DNA of 64,000 bases from an uncultured Prevotellaceae bacterium (GCA_949295905.1 CASFNA010000023.1:186001-250000), one strand, 5' to 3'; shown: positions 35,495-45,483, counted from the stretch's first letter. Translations and numbers: made by a program. Notes: a model not told the origin generated them from the sequence alone.

Positions 35495-35528
35495 TATCGT
35501 ATGGACATTTTTTCAACATTCAACGTTG

Positions 35529-35560
35529 CAAAATTAGGTAAAAATACAATCACATGCAAG
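35529..35560 (-). promoter_or_regulatory. promoter of the nusB operon
   Basis: CTTG (35560-35557; consensus TTTG), a 20-nt spacer and TAATTTTG (35536-35529) on the minus strand. Confidence 0.6.
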
Positions 35561-35596
35561 AAAACACTTTGTTTTTATCCGTTTTTTTTGCTATTG

Positions 35597-35628
35597 TTTG
35601 CGAGTTAAAATAAAAAATGATACATTTG
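35597..35628 (+). promoter_or_regulatory. promoter of rplY-pth-hslR
   Basis: TTTG (35597-35600), a 20-nt spacer and TACATTTG (35621-35628) on the plus strand. The predicted leader is about 80 nt. Confidence 0.72.
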
Positions 35629-35717
35629 CACCGCTTTTTCAGGCACAACGTGAAGATTTGTTCCGTGTGATGGTGAATTAAGCATTATTTAACAACTTAA
35701 TTTAGAGTAACACAATT

Positions 35718-36320
35718 ATGAAAGAAATTGACGTAATCGGTCAGAAAAGAAGCGAAACAGGAAAGAAAGCTTCTAAGTTGCTAAGAAAAGAAGGTCTCGT
35801 ACCATGCAACCTCTACGGAGAGGCAAAAGATGACAACGGGCTCCCAAAAGCTGTTTCTTTTGCAGTATCAATGAAAGAGCTGCGTAAGATTGTCTACACT
35901 CCGCACATTTATGTGATAAATCTTGTAATTGACGGAGAAAGCCACACATCTGTGATGAAAGAACTGCAATTCCATCCAGTAACCGATGCACTTTTGCATG
36001 TTGACTTCTACGAAATAAACGACCAAAAGCCAATAACAATCGGCATACCCGTCAAACTTACAGGCCTTGCACAAGGTGTACGTGATGGTGGCCGCATGAA
36101 CCTGTCTGTACGCAAGATTGACGTTACTGCAAAATATCAGGATATACCTGAGCATCTGGACATCGATGTTACCAGCCTGCAAATCGGCAAGAGCATCAAA
36201 GTTGGCGACCTTCATTTTGAAGGACTGGAGCTGGCTACAAGCAAAGACGTTGTCGTTTGCTCAATTAAGGCAACACGTAAGTCTGCGATGAATGCAACCA
36301 GCGACAACTCTGCAGAATAA
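35718..36320 (+). CDS. rplY: 50S ribosomal protein L25 (CTC form)
   Basis: 200 residues: an N-terminal 5S-rRNA-binding L25 domain (QKRSETGKKASKLLRKEGLVPCNLYGE) and a C-terminal TL5 beta domain (about 100-190, DQKPITIGIPVKLTGLAQGVRDGG). The long two-domain form is as in Thermus TL5. First gene of rplY-pth-hslR. Confidence 0.96.
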   Translation: MKEIDVIGQKRSETGKKASKLLRKEGLVPCNLYGEAKDDNGLPKAVSFAVSMKELRKIVYTPHIYVINLVIDGESHTSVMKELQFHPVTDALLHVDFYEINDQKPITIGIPVKLTGLAQGVRDGGRMNLSVRKIDVTAKYQDIPEHLDIDVTSLQIGKSIKVGDLHFEGLELATSKDVVVCSIKATRKSAMNATSDNSAE

Positions 36321-36347
36321 AATATTGTGTCTCACATAAAATTATAA

Positions 36348-36926
36348 ATGGACAAATATTTGATTGTGGGCTTGGGCAATCCTGGTGATGAGTATACAGG
36401 AACCCGCCACAACACTGGATTTATGGTATTGGACGCTTTTGCAAAAGCGTCCAATATTGTTTTTGACGACCGGCGTTATGGTTATTTGGCTGAAACAAGC
36501 CTTAAAGGGCGTAAGGTTTTCTTGTTAAAACCTACTACATACATGAACCTTAGCGGCAACGCCGTCAGATATTGGATGAACAAGGAAAACATCGCTTTGG
36601 AGCGGCTGCTTGTTGTTGTAGACGACTTGTCGTTACCTCTTGGCGCATTGCGTCTTAAGGGTAAAGGCAGCAATGGCGGACATAACGGACTTGGCAGTAT
36701 ACAAAGTGTCATTGGCACGCAACAATATGCACGCCTCAGGGTCGGTATAGGCAACGAGTTTCCCAAAGGAATGCAAATAGACTGGGTGCTCGGGAAATAT
36801 GATGAAGACGACATGAAAACACTGTCGCCAAGCATTGATACAGCCGTTGAAATAATAAAAAGCTTTGTTTTAGCCGGTCTTGACATTACTATGAATCAAT
36901 TTAACAAGCACGCAAATGGCAAATGA
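36348..36926 (+). CDS. pth: peptidyl-tRNA hydrolase
   Basis: Releases peptides from dropped-off peptidyl-tRNA. 192 residues: [22 protein letters not shown] holds the catalytic His; [10 protein letters not shown] and [10 protein letters not shown] are the tRNA-binding segments. It overlaps hslR by 11 nt. Confidence 0.97.
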   Translation: MDKYLIVGLGNPGDEYTGTRHNTGFMVLDAFAKASNIVFDDRRYGYLAETSLKGRKVFLLKPTTYMNLSGNAVRYWMNKENIALERLLVVVDDLSLPLGALRLKGKGSNGGHNGLGSIQSVIGTQQYARLRVGIGNEFPKGMQIDWVLGKYDEDDMKTLSPSIDTAVEIIKSFVLAGLDITMNQFNKHANGK

Positions 36927-37353
36927 CACTGCAAGGATAGACAAATGGCTATGGGCGGCAAGAATATTCAAAACACGTTCAATTGCCGCAAGCGCATGTA
37001 AAAACAGCCGTGTTACAATTAACGGCGTCAACGTAAAACCAGCGCATATGATAAAAGCCGGCGAAACGGTTAACGTGAAAAAGCCACCTATCACATTCTC
37101 TTTTAAAGTGTTGCAATGCATTGAACAAAGGGTCGGAGCCAAACTCATTCCACAAATATACGAGAATGTTACTGACGCAAAACAATATGAGCTGTTGGAA
37201 ATGAGCAGGATAAGCGGTTTCGTAGACAGGGCAAGAGGTACCGGGCGACCAACAAAGAAAGAGCGTCGCAGTCTTGACGCATTCATCGAACCAACCATGT
37301 TTGGTTTCGACGAGTTCGATTTCGATGAATATGACACCGAAACAGATTCATAA
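36916..37353 (+). CDS. hslR: S4-domain heat-shock RNA-binding protein (Hsp15-like)
   Basis: 145 residues with an N-terminal S4 fold ([45 protein letters not shown]). In E. coli Hsp15 binds free 50S subunits carrying nascent chains. This fits its neighbour pth, which frees stuck peptidyl-tRNA. The C-terminal tail is very acidic ([15 protein letters not shown]). Confidence 0.93.
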   Translation: MANDTARIDKWLWAARIFKTRSIAASACKNSRVTINGVNVKPAHMIKAGETVNVKKPPITFSFKVLQCIEQRVGAKLIPQIYENVTDAKQYELLEMSRISGFVDRARGTGRPTKKERRSLDAFIEPTMFGFDEFDFDEYDTETDS

Positions 37354-37421
37354 TAGGACAATATATATTACAAAACTCCTAAACAATAAATGATTTCATC
37401 ACTCTAAAAAATTCAACATCC

Positions 37422-37997
37422 ATGACAAACATTGCAATATTCGTTTCAGGGAATGGAAGTAACTGTGAAAACATAATCAAATATTTCAAAGACAATACAG
37501 ACATCAAAGTCCGCCTTGTTGTCAGCAACAAAGCAGATGCCTACGCCCTGACCAGGGCTGCAAAATACGGAGTGCCTTGCAGGGTACTTTCAAAAAAAGA
37601 CATCAACGACAGCGGCATTATCATCCCTTTGCTTGAGCATTTCGAAATAGACTTTATCGTGCTTGCCGGTTTCATGCTGATGGTGCCCGAATTCATCACG
37701 GAGAAATACGACCACAAAATCGTTAACATACACCCTTCATTGCTTCCAAAATTCGGAGGAAAGGGCATGTACGGACATCATGTGCACGAAGCTGTAAAAA
37801 CAGCAGGAGAAATTGAGACCGGCATAACGATACATTATGTAAGCAATGTTTGCGACGGTGGCGAAATAATAGCGCAATTCAAAACAGCTGTTTCACCCGA
37901 AGACACGGCTGAAGACATTGAGTCAAAAGTCCACGCCCTTGAACAATTGCATTTTCCAAAAGTCATAGAAAACGTCATAACAGGTTCGCCCAAATAA
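37422..37997 (+). CDS. purN: phosphoribosylglycinamide formyltransferase
   Basis: Formylates GAR with 10-formyl-THF in purine synthesis. 191 residues: the substrate loop FVSGNGSNCENI at 7-18, the catalytic Asn-His pair in NIHPSLLPKFGG near 109, and a catalytic Asp in NVCDGGEI. It stands about 70 nt after hslR and may have its own start of transcription. Confidence 0.96.
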   Translation: MTNIAIFVSGNGSNCENIIKYFKDNTDIKVRLVVSNKADAYALTRAAKYGVPCRVLSKKDINDSGIIIPLLEHFEIDFIVLAGFMLMVPEFITEKYDHKIVNIHPSLLPKFGGKGMYGHHVHEAVKTAGEIETGITIHYVSNVCDGGEIIAQFKTAVSPEDTAEDIESKVHALEQLHFPKVIENVITGSPK

Positions 37998-38021
37998 AGT
38001 TCTATTATTCAGCGACTTAAC

Positions 38022-38110
38022 AACATACGGCATTTTACGATGCAAAAAGCGGCATATCGCATGAAGAGATACGGTCTCTTGCTTTACGATATGCCGCTTT
38101 TTAATTGGCC
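38022..38110 (+). repeat. 22-nt repeat array, copy E, merged with a terminator
   Basis: Units at 38022-38043, 38044-38063, 38064-38088 and 38089-38110 (22, 20, 25, 22 nt) read AACATACGGCATTTTACG, AAAAAGCGGCATATCG and so on. Units two and four are complementary and form the purN terminator, so this copy is more regular as a hairpin than as an array. Confidence 0.45.
38044..38102. terminator. bidirectional terminator between purN and the SGNH esterase
   Basis: A perfect 16-bp stem (38044-38059 with 38087-38102) starts AAAAA and ends TTTTT. Its 27-nt loop contains a second 6-bp hairpin (38064-38069 with 38075-38080). Confidence 0.8.
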
Positions 38111-38119
38111 AAGATTATT

Positions 38120-39112
38120 CTATCTAACCCATTTTGCACCATCACGCAGAACAAATCTTATCTTTTTGTCACTGGGCACCGATGGTTTTACCCATTCGCC
38201 TTCACCTACATATATTGTCGTTGGCTTGTCGGCAGGCACACTTTCGACAGCTTCCTGCAAATCGAAAAACAATCCGCTGCCATCCTTAGCTACGGCAATA
38301 TCATAGTGTTGCACGTATTTCTGCAATGCCGGGATTTTTTCTGCTACGGCATCGGCCAACAGTCCGGCCACAGTGTATGCGCCATATACATTATAATGTG
38401 TATTATCCTGCCGTCCGTTGGGCAAAGACGGCACTTCACCCGGCTCATAACACATGTGCAGTTTCTTTGAGCCAGCCGGACCAAGTCCTTGCTCAAGGTC
38501 ATGCGTTATCTTATTGGCGTCAATGAAAACAGTTCCAGTTTCATTGGCAACTTTCCGTGGTGAAATCAAATAAGCTCCGTGAGTGTCAACAAGTGTATCG
38601 CCTTCAATAAGACCTGCGGACGAATTGTCACGTCTGTCATCGTCTTCCACTGCAGTCTTGCTGGCGGAAAATGTCCGCCTTACAACACTGTTGAAAAGCA
38701 CTGGTATTCCTCCCCGCATTTTCGTATCATTGACAAACATGCGCAGGTTTGCGTCAAACGTCGTCCCCGGTTCTGTATGGCGAGCCGTATCTTGCTTCTC
38801 GTCATTGTGCCCGAATTGGATAAAAACATAATCACCGGGTCTTATTTGTTCGCACACTTTTCTCCAAAGCCCCTCGGATATAAAGCTTTTCGACGACCGG
38901 CCGTTTTTTGCATGATTGTCAATAATGACATCATCTGTAAAAAAGTTTTTGAGCATCATGCCCCATCCCCTCTCGAGGCCGCCTCCGCTAATGTCCTTGT
39001 TTGCCATTGTCGAATCGCCTATCATGAATATCTTAACCTTACGCTCGGTTGTAAAAGACGACAGTAACAGCATACAAACGAGCAATGCGGTAAAATATCT
39101 GAACCTTCTCAT
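38120..39112 (-). CDS. secreted SGNH esterase, rhamnogalacturonan acetylesterase-like
   Basis: 330 residues: a signal peptide (about 1-21) then the four SGNH blocks: MIGDSTMAN with Ser34, a Gly in KNGRSS, QFGHNDE, and DNTHYNVYGA holding the Asp-His pair. Closest in pattern to rhamnogalacturonan acetylesterase (RhgT/CE12), which deacetylates pectin backbones. The last 75 residues form an extra domain (GLFFDLQEAVESVPADKPTTIYVGEGE) resembling the start of a pectin-esterase-type beta-helix, apparently cut short. It lies 18 nt after hisS, without a pectin-use locus around it. Confidence 0.82.
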   Translation of the reverse strand: MRRFRYFTALLVCMLLLSSFTTERKVKIFMIGDSTMANKDISGGGLERGWGMMLKNFFTDDVIIDNHAKNGRSSKSFISEGLWRKVCEQIRPGDYVFIQFGHNDEKQDTARHTEPGTTFDANLRMFVNDTKMRGGIPVLFNSVVRRTFSASKTAVEDDDRRDNSSAGLIEGDTLVDTHGAYLISPRKVANETGTVFIDANKITHDLEQGLGPAGSKKLHMCYEPGEVPSLPNGRQDNTHYNVYGAYTVAGLLADAVAEKIPALQKYVQHYDIAVAKDGSGLFFDLQEAVESVPADKPTTIYVGEGEWVKPSVPSDKKIRFVLRDGAKWVR

Positions 39113-39130
39113 CGCCTGATATCCTCATTC

Positions 39131-40495
39131 TTAACGCTCGGACACAATGCTTACAAGTTCATCAGCGCTTACCAACCGCTGTTCGCCTGTAGACATATCC
39201 TTCAACGTAACTTTGTTTTCATTGATTTCATTTTCACCTGCCAACGCTACATAGCGAATCCCATTGTTGTTGGCATAGCTCATTTGTTTTTTCATCTTCG
39301 CCGCATCCGGATAAATTTCAGTTGCGATTCCGCAAGAACGCGCCTTTGAGATTATCGGCATACAATAAGCTGTTTCCCTTTCACCGAAATTGATAAACAG
39401 CAGCTGCGTGCCTGACATTGCGGTCTTGGGGTATAAGTCAAGCGCATTCAACACATCGAAAATCCTGTCAGCACCAAACGATATGCCTACTCCACTGATA
39501 CCAGGCATTCCGAAGATTCCGGTCAAATTGTCATATCTTCCGCCTCCGGTTATGCTTCCAATCTGTACGTCAAGCGCCTTAACCTCAAATATCGCACCTG
39601 TGTAATAATTAAGACCACGCGCCAAGGTCAAGTCAAACTGTAATTCGTTTTCAAGTCCGGCATCTTTCAAAACGCCAAATATATACCGCAACTCCTCAAC
39701 ACCCTTCTGCCCTGTTTCAGAATCCTTAAGAACATTGCAGATAGTGTCAAGCTTTTCATCATTGCTCCCGCTAAGCGATATTATCGGTTGAAGTTTCTCT
39801 ATCGCTTCACTGCTAAGTCCATCTGCGGCCAGTTCTGCATTGACATTTTCTATGCCAATCTTGTCGAGTTTGTCAATGGCCACAGTAATATCAACTATCT
39901 TATCCGCCTCACCGATATACTCAGCTATGCCCGTCAAGATTTTCCTGTTGTTTACCTTTATCTGTACGCGGACACCGAAACGTTTGAATACAGTATCGAT
40001 AATCTGCACAAGCTCAACTTCATTCAACAATGAATCGCTGCCTACAACATCCGCATCACACTGATAGAATTCGCGGTAACGACCTTTCTGCGGCCTGTCC
40101 GCGCGCCATACAGGCTGTATCTGATAACGCTTGAAAGGGAATTGCAACTCATCCCTGTGCATTACGACAAAGCGCGCGAACGGCACTGTAAGGTCATATC
40201 GAAGGCCTTTCTCACAAAGTTTTGACGCCAAATACAAAGAATTTCCACCTAACAAGTCTTCCTGTTCAACCTTGCTCAGATAGTCACCGCTATTTAAAAC
40301 CTTAAACAAAAGCTTGTCGCCCTCCTCACCATATTTGCCAAGCAGCGTCTGCAATGTTTCCATTGCCGGAGTTTCTATCTGCTTGAAACCATATAATGCA
40401 AAGACTGACTTTATCGTATCGAAAATATAGTTACGCTTCAACATCTCCAAAGGAGTAAAGTCGCGCGTTCCTTTTGGAATCGAGGGTTTATTCAT
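39131..40495 (-). CDS. hisS: histidyl-tRNA synthetase
   Basis: Class II synthetase, 454 residues: KGTRDFTP at the N terminus, motif 2 [30 protein letters not shown], the histidine loop with [22 protein letters not shown], and motif 3 [11 protein letters not shown]. The C-terminal anticodon-binding domain begins near 355. It is separated from purA by a hairpin. Confidence 0.97.
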   Translation of the reverse strand: MNKPSIPKGTRDFTPLEMLKRNYIFDTIKSVFALYGFKQIETPAMETLQTLLGKYGEEGDKLLFKVLNSGDYLSKVEQEDLLGGNSLYLASKLCEKGLRYDLTVPFARFVVMHRDELQFPFKRYQIQPVWRADRPQKGRYREFYQCDADVVGSDSLLNEVELVQIIDTVFKRFGVRVQIKVNNRKILTGIAEYIGEADKIVDITVAIDKLDKIGIENVNAELAADGLSSEAIEKLQPIISLSGSNDEKLDTICNVLKDSETGQKGVEELRYIFGVLKDAGLENELQFDLTLARGLNYYTGAIFEVKALDVQIGSITGGGRYDNLTGIFGMPGISGVGISFGADRIFDVLNALDLYPKTAMSGTQLLFINFGERETAYCMPIISKARSCGIATEIYPDAAKMKKQMSYANNNGIRYVALAGENEINENKVTLKDMSTGEQRLVSADELVSIVSER

Positions 40496-40537
40496 TGACG
40501 TTATAATGATTATTAAATTATGGAAAACATCACGGTC

Positions 40538-40585
40538 AAATACGGATGCCCTAACTAATATAAAAGCATAAGGGCATCCGTATTT
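40538..40585 (-). terminator. terminator of purA
   Basis: A perfect 15-bp stem (40538-40552 with 40571-40585) around an 18-nt loop, 33 nt after the purA stop and before hisS. The U tract on the minus strand is short (ATTTGA). Confidence 0.7.
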
Positions 40586-40617
40586 GTGTCAGACTTTTTC
40601 TTCAAACATATTATTAT

Positions 40618-41892
40618 TTATTTCCTGACTATTGTCTGTTCACGGTCAGGACCGATGGAAATGATTTTTATCGGAGTTTCAAGTTCTGCTTCAAGGAACT
40701 TTATATAATCGGCAAACTCTTGGGGGAACTCATCCTCACAAGTCATCTTTGTCATGTCCGTATGCCATCCCTTCAGTTCTTTATAAACAGGCTCTATGCC
40801 CTCTTCAATATTATATGGGAAATCCTTGGTCTCCTCACCGTTGCATTTGTAAGCCACACAAGCTTTTATGGTATCGAAATCATCAAGCACATCACTCTTC
40901 ATCATGATTAATTGAGTCACTCCGTTAACCATTATTGCATAACGCAAAGCCACCAAGTCAATCCAACCGCACCTGCGTTCACGCCCTGTTACAGCACCAT
41001 ACTCATGCCCTAAGGCGCGTATTTTCGCACCTGTCTCGTCAAACAATTCCGTCGGGAATGGTCCAGCACCAACTCTTGTGCAATATGCTTTCATTATGCC
41101 ATACACTTCACCTACTTTATTCGGGCCTATGCCCAAGCCTGTACATGCACCGGCACAAATCGTATTTGAAGATGTAACAAACGGATAACTGCCGAAGTCT
41201 ACATCAAGCATCGTACCTTGAGCACCCTCACACAATATTGTCTTACCTTCCCTAAGAGCTTTGTTTATAACATGTTCAGAATCAATTATATGGAACTGGC
41301 GGAGGTATTCTACGCCCTCCATCCACTTCTTTTCAACGTCAGTTATATCATAATCCGTATATCCAAGGGCCTTCAACATTTCTTCGTGACGAGCCTTATG
41401 AGCCGCATATTTTTCGTCAAATCTATCAAAAATATCGCCTACACGAAGACCGTTACGTGAAATCTTGTCAGTATAAGTAGGGCCTATGCCCTTACCTGTA
41501 GTACCGACCTTATCCTTACCTTTTGCCATTTCATTGGCCGCGTCAAGCAACCTGTGCGTTGGCATTATAAGATGCGCTTTCTTTGATATATACAACCTCT
41601 CCTTGAGCGGATGCCCTGTCTTTTCCAAATCCTTGGCCTCCTCCATGAAAAGGTCTGGCGCAAGGACGACACCATTGCCTATTATGTTCACCTTGCCACC
41701 TTGGAATATTCCCGAAGGAATGCTCCTCAAAACGTATTTTTCACCTTCAAACTCAAGGGTGTGACCTGCATTCGGACCGCCTTGGAAGCGTGCCACGACA
41801 TCATATTTAGGCGTAAGCACATCAACTACCTTGCCTTTGCCCTCATCGCCCCATTGCAAACCGAGCAAGACATCAACTTTGCCTTTTTCCAT
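40618..41892 (-). CDS. purA: adenylosuccinate synthetase
   Basis: IMP + Asp + GTP to adenylosuccinate, the first committed AMP step. 424 residues: LGLQWGDEGKGKVVD at 11-25 with the catalytic Asp, GGPNAGHT, GTTGKGIGP, and VGAGPFPTE. It overlaps the fur gene by 20 nt, so the two are cotranscribed. Confidence 0.97.
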   Translation of the reverse strand: MEKGKVDVLLGLQWGDEGKGKVVDVLTPKYDVVARFQGGPNAGHTLEFEGEKYVLRSIPSGIFQGGKVNIIGNGVVLAPDLFMEEAKDLEKTGHPLKERLYISKKAHLIMPTHRLLDAANEMAKGKDKVGTTGKGIGPTYTDKISRNGLRVGDIFDRFDEKYAAHKARHEEMLKALGYTDYDITDVEKKWMEGVEYLRQFHIIDSEHVINKALREGKTILCEGAQGTMLDVDFGSYPFVTSSNTICAGACTGLGIGPNKVGEVYGIMKAYCTRVGAGPFPTELFDETGAKIRALGHEYGAVTGRERRCGWIDLVALRYAIMVNGVTQLIMMKSDVLDDFDTIKACVAYKCNGEETKDFPYNIEEGIEPVYKELKGWHTDMTKMTCEDEFPQEFADYIKFLEAELETPIKIISIGPDREQTIVRK

Positions 41893-42391
41893 ATTCGTTC
41901 AAATGTTTATTCTTGTTATTTGTGTTTTCTTTTCTCTTTTGACGCGTCAACAATGCCTGGCAAGTGCTGCACGTACCATATATGTATAACGAAAAACTTT
42001 CTTTTCTGAAGCGTTTTAAATGTATTGCATCCACAACATCAGCCAATTCTGAAGCCCTTATCTCTTCCACCTTACCACAAACGGTACACACCTGAAGGCA
42101 TCTTCCACCAGTAACTCCGGCCCTATAGCGCATTCCGCCTTGTAAACGCTGTCCTATTACAAGGCGCAACTCCAGCAACAAATTCAATGTATTGTAAAGT
42201 GTTGCCCTGCTTACTGGAAAATTCATAACCTCCAACCGTTCACCCAACTCTTGTATGGAGAAATACGACGAAAAGCCATAAACAGCTTCAAGTACAGCAA
42301 AACGCTCAGGAGTCTTGCGATACTTGTTCTGCTCGATGTAATTGCTTAATATCTGTTTCGCTGCGTCGTATGAATTAGCTTTCATTGTCAA
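41873..42391 (-). CDS. Fur-family metalloregulator
   Basis: 172 residues: a winged helix (about 20-95, KTPERFAVLEAVYGFSSYFSIQELGERL, SRATLYNTLNLL) and a dimerisation part with two CxxC pairs (CTVCGKVEE; CSTCQALL) that bind structural zinc. It could be Fur, Zur or PerR; the sensory-site ligands do not decide it here. The C terminus is Lys/Asn/Arg rich. A TATTTTTG box lies about 20 nt upstream (42417-42410). The overlap with purA is unusual for a Fur protein. Confidence 0.9.
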   Translation of the reverse strand: MTMKANSYDAAKQILSNYIEQNKYRKTPERFAVLEAVYGFSSYFSIQELGERLEVMNFPVSRATLYNTLNLLLELRLVIGQRLQGGMRYRAGVTGGRCLQVCTVCGKVEEIRASELADVVDAIHLKRFRKESFSLYIYGTCSTCQALLTRQKRKENTNNKNKHLNEYGKRQS

Positions 42392-42409
42392 AACAAGCCG
42401 TATGGGTTA

Positions 42410-42417
42410 CAAAAATA
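42410..42417 (-). promoter_or_regulatory. -7 box of fur-purA
   Basis: TATTTTTG on the minus strand matches TAnnTTTG. No exact upstream TTTG at 19-21 nt. Confidence 0.4.
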
Positions 42418-42448
42418 CAACAAAATAGTGTATCCGCCATTTTAAATA

Positions 42449-43069
42449 TCAAAAAATATCTAAATTGTATGACCTAAATGCCGATTTGAGGATTTTCCTA
42501 TGTAAGCCATCAACTTGTGCAAAACGCGACAGGGCATTTACAACTGCATGGCGCACCGATACATTATTTTCCGCAATGGCAGCCTGCGCCTGATCTACGA
42601 ATTCGTTAATCTCACGCTCATCAAATTCCTTGCCTGATGCGAACAAACGTGAAAGTACATTGTATCCGCATATAAGCTTGAGCTCGTTTTCTGAAGCAAG
42701 CCAACTTAGGGCATACCTTTTCGCCTCGTCCAAATGCCTGAACAAATTGAAAGCGGCCATCTCCGCCATCTCCTGATTAGGCAACTGGGTCACCCATATG
42801 TCCACCAATTCGGCGGACATTTCGGCCGCTGGCATTATAAGCGTGGCAAGAATCTTGCATTCACGTATGTCTTCTTTCCACAACTCTATGGCAAGTTCGT
42901 AATCCTTGCCATATTCTGAAGCCATCTCTTTCAGCGCAGGCAAGGCTATGCCCCAATTTATCTTGTAACCAAGCCCCTTGTCCCGCATAGACTGTGACGC
43001 CACCCCGTTCATCATAAGGCGGAAACGTCCTTTTATCTGCTTCAGCTTGTCTTGCGTATCTTCTCTCAT
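42449..43069 (-). CDS. AlkD-like DNA alkylation repair / HEAT-repeat protein
   Basis: 206 residues, wholly helical with paired helices like AlkD-type HEAT repeats (GLGYKINWGIALPALKEMA, DYELAIELWKEDIRECKILATLIMP). AlkD enzymes excise bulky cationic alkyl bases. The WGI and LWKEDIRECKILA segments fit a DNA-facing concave surface, but it is shorter than AlkD (about 235) and the catalytic Asp is not certain. It starts 5 nt after the dipeptidyl peptidase III gene. Confidence 0.75.
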   Translation of the reverse strand: MREDTQDKLKQIKGRFRLMMNGVASQSMRDKGLGYKINWGIALPALKEMASEYGKDYELAIELWKEDIRECKILATLIMPAAEMSAELVDIWVTQLPNQEMAEMAAFNLFRHLDEAKRYALSWLASENELKLICGYNVLSRLFASGKEFDEREINEFVDQAQAAIAENNVSVRHAVVNALSRFAQVDGLHRKILKSAFRSYNLDIF

Positions 43070-43074
43070 GGCAT

Positions 43075-45039
43075 TTATATTAAAGTAGAATAAACCTTGC
43101 TATAACGAAGCATCTGGTTAGTATAGGTCTCCGTGTAGTCTACTTGTATATCAACAATATTACCGGCGTCATCTGCCAATGGTATAAGGACAGGATTTAT
43201 GAACCCTTTATATGGAGGTATGCCAAGTTTGGAATACCTTGCAATGATTTCATCATGCAAGTCAAGGTCAACTTTAACGGCATAACGCTCAACCAATTGG
43301 CGAGCCGCCTCATAATCGCCCTCGCTCTTTATCCTCTGCACTTCGGCGAGAAGCTGGCCGAACAAGCCTCTCAACTTCACATAATCGTTTATCCGTACAT
43401 ACGTTTTCCCTGAAATACGCACCAATTCCATCACATTGCCTTCACGTCCGTGCTCATAACACCAGCGTGCGATTAAGGCACGGTCGCGCATGTGGGCTTC
43501 TTCTATTTCGTTTCCACGCTTGATACGCGCCAGTTGGGTTAGCAATCCGTTCATTATGTACGAATAATAACCGGCCTTGTAAGCATCCTTGTCAGGCAGC
43601 AGGCCGAGCTCAAGCATCTTTTCGTCTGCTACATAATACAATCCGAAAAGGTCGGCGCGCGCCTCCTCTATCGTGTTGCCATAAGCCTTAAGCGCGTCAG
43701 GGTCTACTCCCGGAAGCGACTGCCCGCTACCGTGGCCAAGGCATTCGTGCAAGTCTGTATGGATAATGTCACAAATATCACCATACTCACACAACAAAGA
43801 CTTGGTAGCATCGTCTATAACGAATTCATCGTCAAACCCGTTTCCACGTGCAGCTTCGTTGTAAGCATTGATAATATTGCTTATCGTAACGCTCTTGCTG
43901 CCGTGCCGGGCGCGTATCCAGTCGGCGTTTGGGAGGTTAATCCCGATGGCAGTAGAAGGATATTCACCGCCTCCAAGCATAGCGGCGCAGATGACGTTTG
44001 CCGACACGCCGCTAACCTTTTTCTTCTTAAAACGTGGGTCTACCGGTGAGTGGTCTTCAAACCATTGGGCGTTCGCACTTATAACTTGCGTACGCCTTGT
44101 ACCTTCAACATCCCTGTATTCCACCAATCCTTCCCATGTGCCTTTCATGCCGAGAGGGTCGTCGTAAACCTCGATGAAGCCGTTGATGAAATCTATCAGC
44201 GACTCCCCGTCTGACACCCATTGAATGCAATATTCATTGAAAACGTGCAAATCGCCTGACTTGTAATATTTTACAAGCAACTCTATGACATTTTCCTGAC
44301 GTTCGTTTTCAACAAAGTTAAGTGCCTTTTCAAGCCAGAATACTATCTTGCGTATCGCCTTGTCATACTTTCCGCCAACGCGCCATACTTCTTCATGTAC
44401 GGCATCTTCGGTCTTTACAACAGTGGAATTGAGGCCGTATGATACGGGCTCCTCGTCTGACATGTCTTTAACCGACGAATAATAGTCCTCTACTTCTTGT
44501 TGACTTACACCGTCATAGAAGTTACATGCTGACGAAACAACCAAGTCCGTGCCGTCTTTCTTGCATACCTTTACGGGCAGGACTGACGGATTGAACATCA
44601 CCGGCAACAATTCATCACAAAGCCCCTTGACGCTCTGCCCCTGCTCCAAAGGAAGCATGTCAACGTCAACAGACTTTACCGCATCGATGAAAAATTTTTC
44701 CGTGAAACCAGGCTGGAACTTGTCACAACCATAATGATGGTATATTCCGCTTGAAAACCAAACTCGCTTGAGATACTCTTCCAAAGCCTTGAAATCGGCA
44801 GAATCACGCGCGCCTTCATAGCTTATATATACAGCTTCGAGTGTCTTGCGTATCTTCAAGTTATACTTGCCAAACTGGTCGAAAGTTATATCCCTTCCAA
44901 ACAGGGCGGCCTGCGACAAACAATATACAAGTTTCTTTTGCCTTAACGACAGCTTGTCGAAGTTATCCAGCCGGTACCTCAACATCATTATGTCGGCAAA
45001 ACGCCCCTCTATGTAATTAAAGCCTGTATCTGTCATCAT
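43075..45039 (-). CDS. dipeptidyl peptidase III (M49 metallopeptidase)
   Basis: Zinc exopeptidase removing dipeptides from small peptides. 654 residues, near the B. thetaiotaomicron enzyme (about 675). The zinc site is HECLGH (431-436), the same hexapeptide as in that enzyme, with the third ligand in EEARAD (458-463). No signal peptide, so cytosolic. It complements the secreted DPP IV of this window in peptide use. It is followed closely by the AlkD-like gene and preceded 27 nt away by an AraC-type regulator. Confidence 0.93.
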   Translation of the reverse strand: MMTDTGFNYIEGRFADIMMLRYRLDNFDKLSLRQKKLVYCLSQAALFGRDITFDQFGKYNLKIRKTLEAVYISYEGARDSADFKALEEYLKRVWFSSGIYHHYGCDKFQPGFTEKFFIDAVKSVDVDMLPLEQGQSVKGLCDELLPVMFNPSVLPVKVCKKDGTDLVVSSACNFYDGVSQQEVEDYYSSVKDMSDEEPVSYGLNSTVVKTEDAVHEEVWRVGGKYDKAIRKIVFWLEKALNFVENERQENVIELLVKYYKSGDLHVFNEYCIQWVSDGESLIDFINGFIEVYDDPLGMKGTWEGLVEYRDVEGTRRTQVISANAQWFEDHSPVDPRFKKKKVSGVSANVICAAMLGGGEYPSTAIGINLPNADWIRARHGSKSVTISNIINAYNEAARGNGFDDEFVIDDATKSLLCEYGDICDIIHTDLHECLGHGSGQSLPGVDPDALKAYGNTIEEARADLFGLYYVADEKMLELGLLPDKDAYKAGYYSYIMNGLLTQLARIKRGNEIEEAHMRDRALIARWCYEHGREGNVMELVRISGKTYVRINDYVKLRGLFGQLLAEVQRIKSEGDYEAARQLVERYAVKVDLDLHDEIIARYSKLGIPPYKGFINPVLIPLADDAGNIVDIQVDYTETYTNQMLRYSKVYSTLI

Positions 45040-45066
45040 CTCGATTATAACCTTGTCAAACGGACA

Positions 45067-45483
45067 TCACAGCTTGGCGTTGTCCAGCTTGTAACGCCTC
45101 GGGGTAACGCCCGTATATTTGTAGAAAGCGGCATAGAACGACTGACGGTTTGAAAAGCCGCACATGTCGCTTATCTCTTCCATCCGCAGGTTGCGGTAAC
45201 GCTTGTCCACAAGCAGCGCCTTGGCATTGTCTATCCTGTATTTATTGACAAGTGACGTATAATTCATGTCAAAACATACATTTACGACAGCGGATACATA
45301 ACGGGTGTTGGTACCCAAGTCTTCAGCCAGGCGCTTCGCCGAATAGTCCTTGTCCTTATACTTCTTTTTCTTCAACAGTATGTTTACAATCCTGACCTTA
45401 AGCTGGCCCATAAGTTTAGGACTTACAAGAGCACGGTAGGCCGCTTCCTTCTTTGTGCTTAAATTAATATTATACTTTACCAT
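45067..45483 (-). CDS. small AraC-type transcriptional regulator
   Basis: About 138 residues from MVKYNINLSTKKE (a start at 45501 adds 6). The C-terminal 100 residues are a two-helix-turn-helix AraC domain (YSAKRLAEDLGTNTRYVSAVVN; MEEISDMCGFSNRQSFYAAFYKYTGVTPRRYK). There is no ligand-binding or membrane sensor part, so it is a bare DNA-binding module. A TACCTTTG -7 box lies at 45589-45582. It may regulate the downstream DPP III and AlkD-like genes, which is an inference from order. Confidence 0.88.
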   Translation of the reverse strand: MVKYNINLSTKKEAAYRALVSPKLMGQLKVRIVNILLKKKKYKDKDYSAKRLAEDLGTNTRYVSAVVNVCFDMNYTSLVNKYRIDNAKALLVDKRYRNLRMEEISDMCGFSNRQSFYAAFYKYTGVTPRRYKLDNAKL

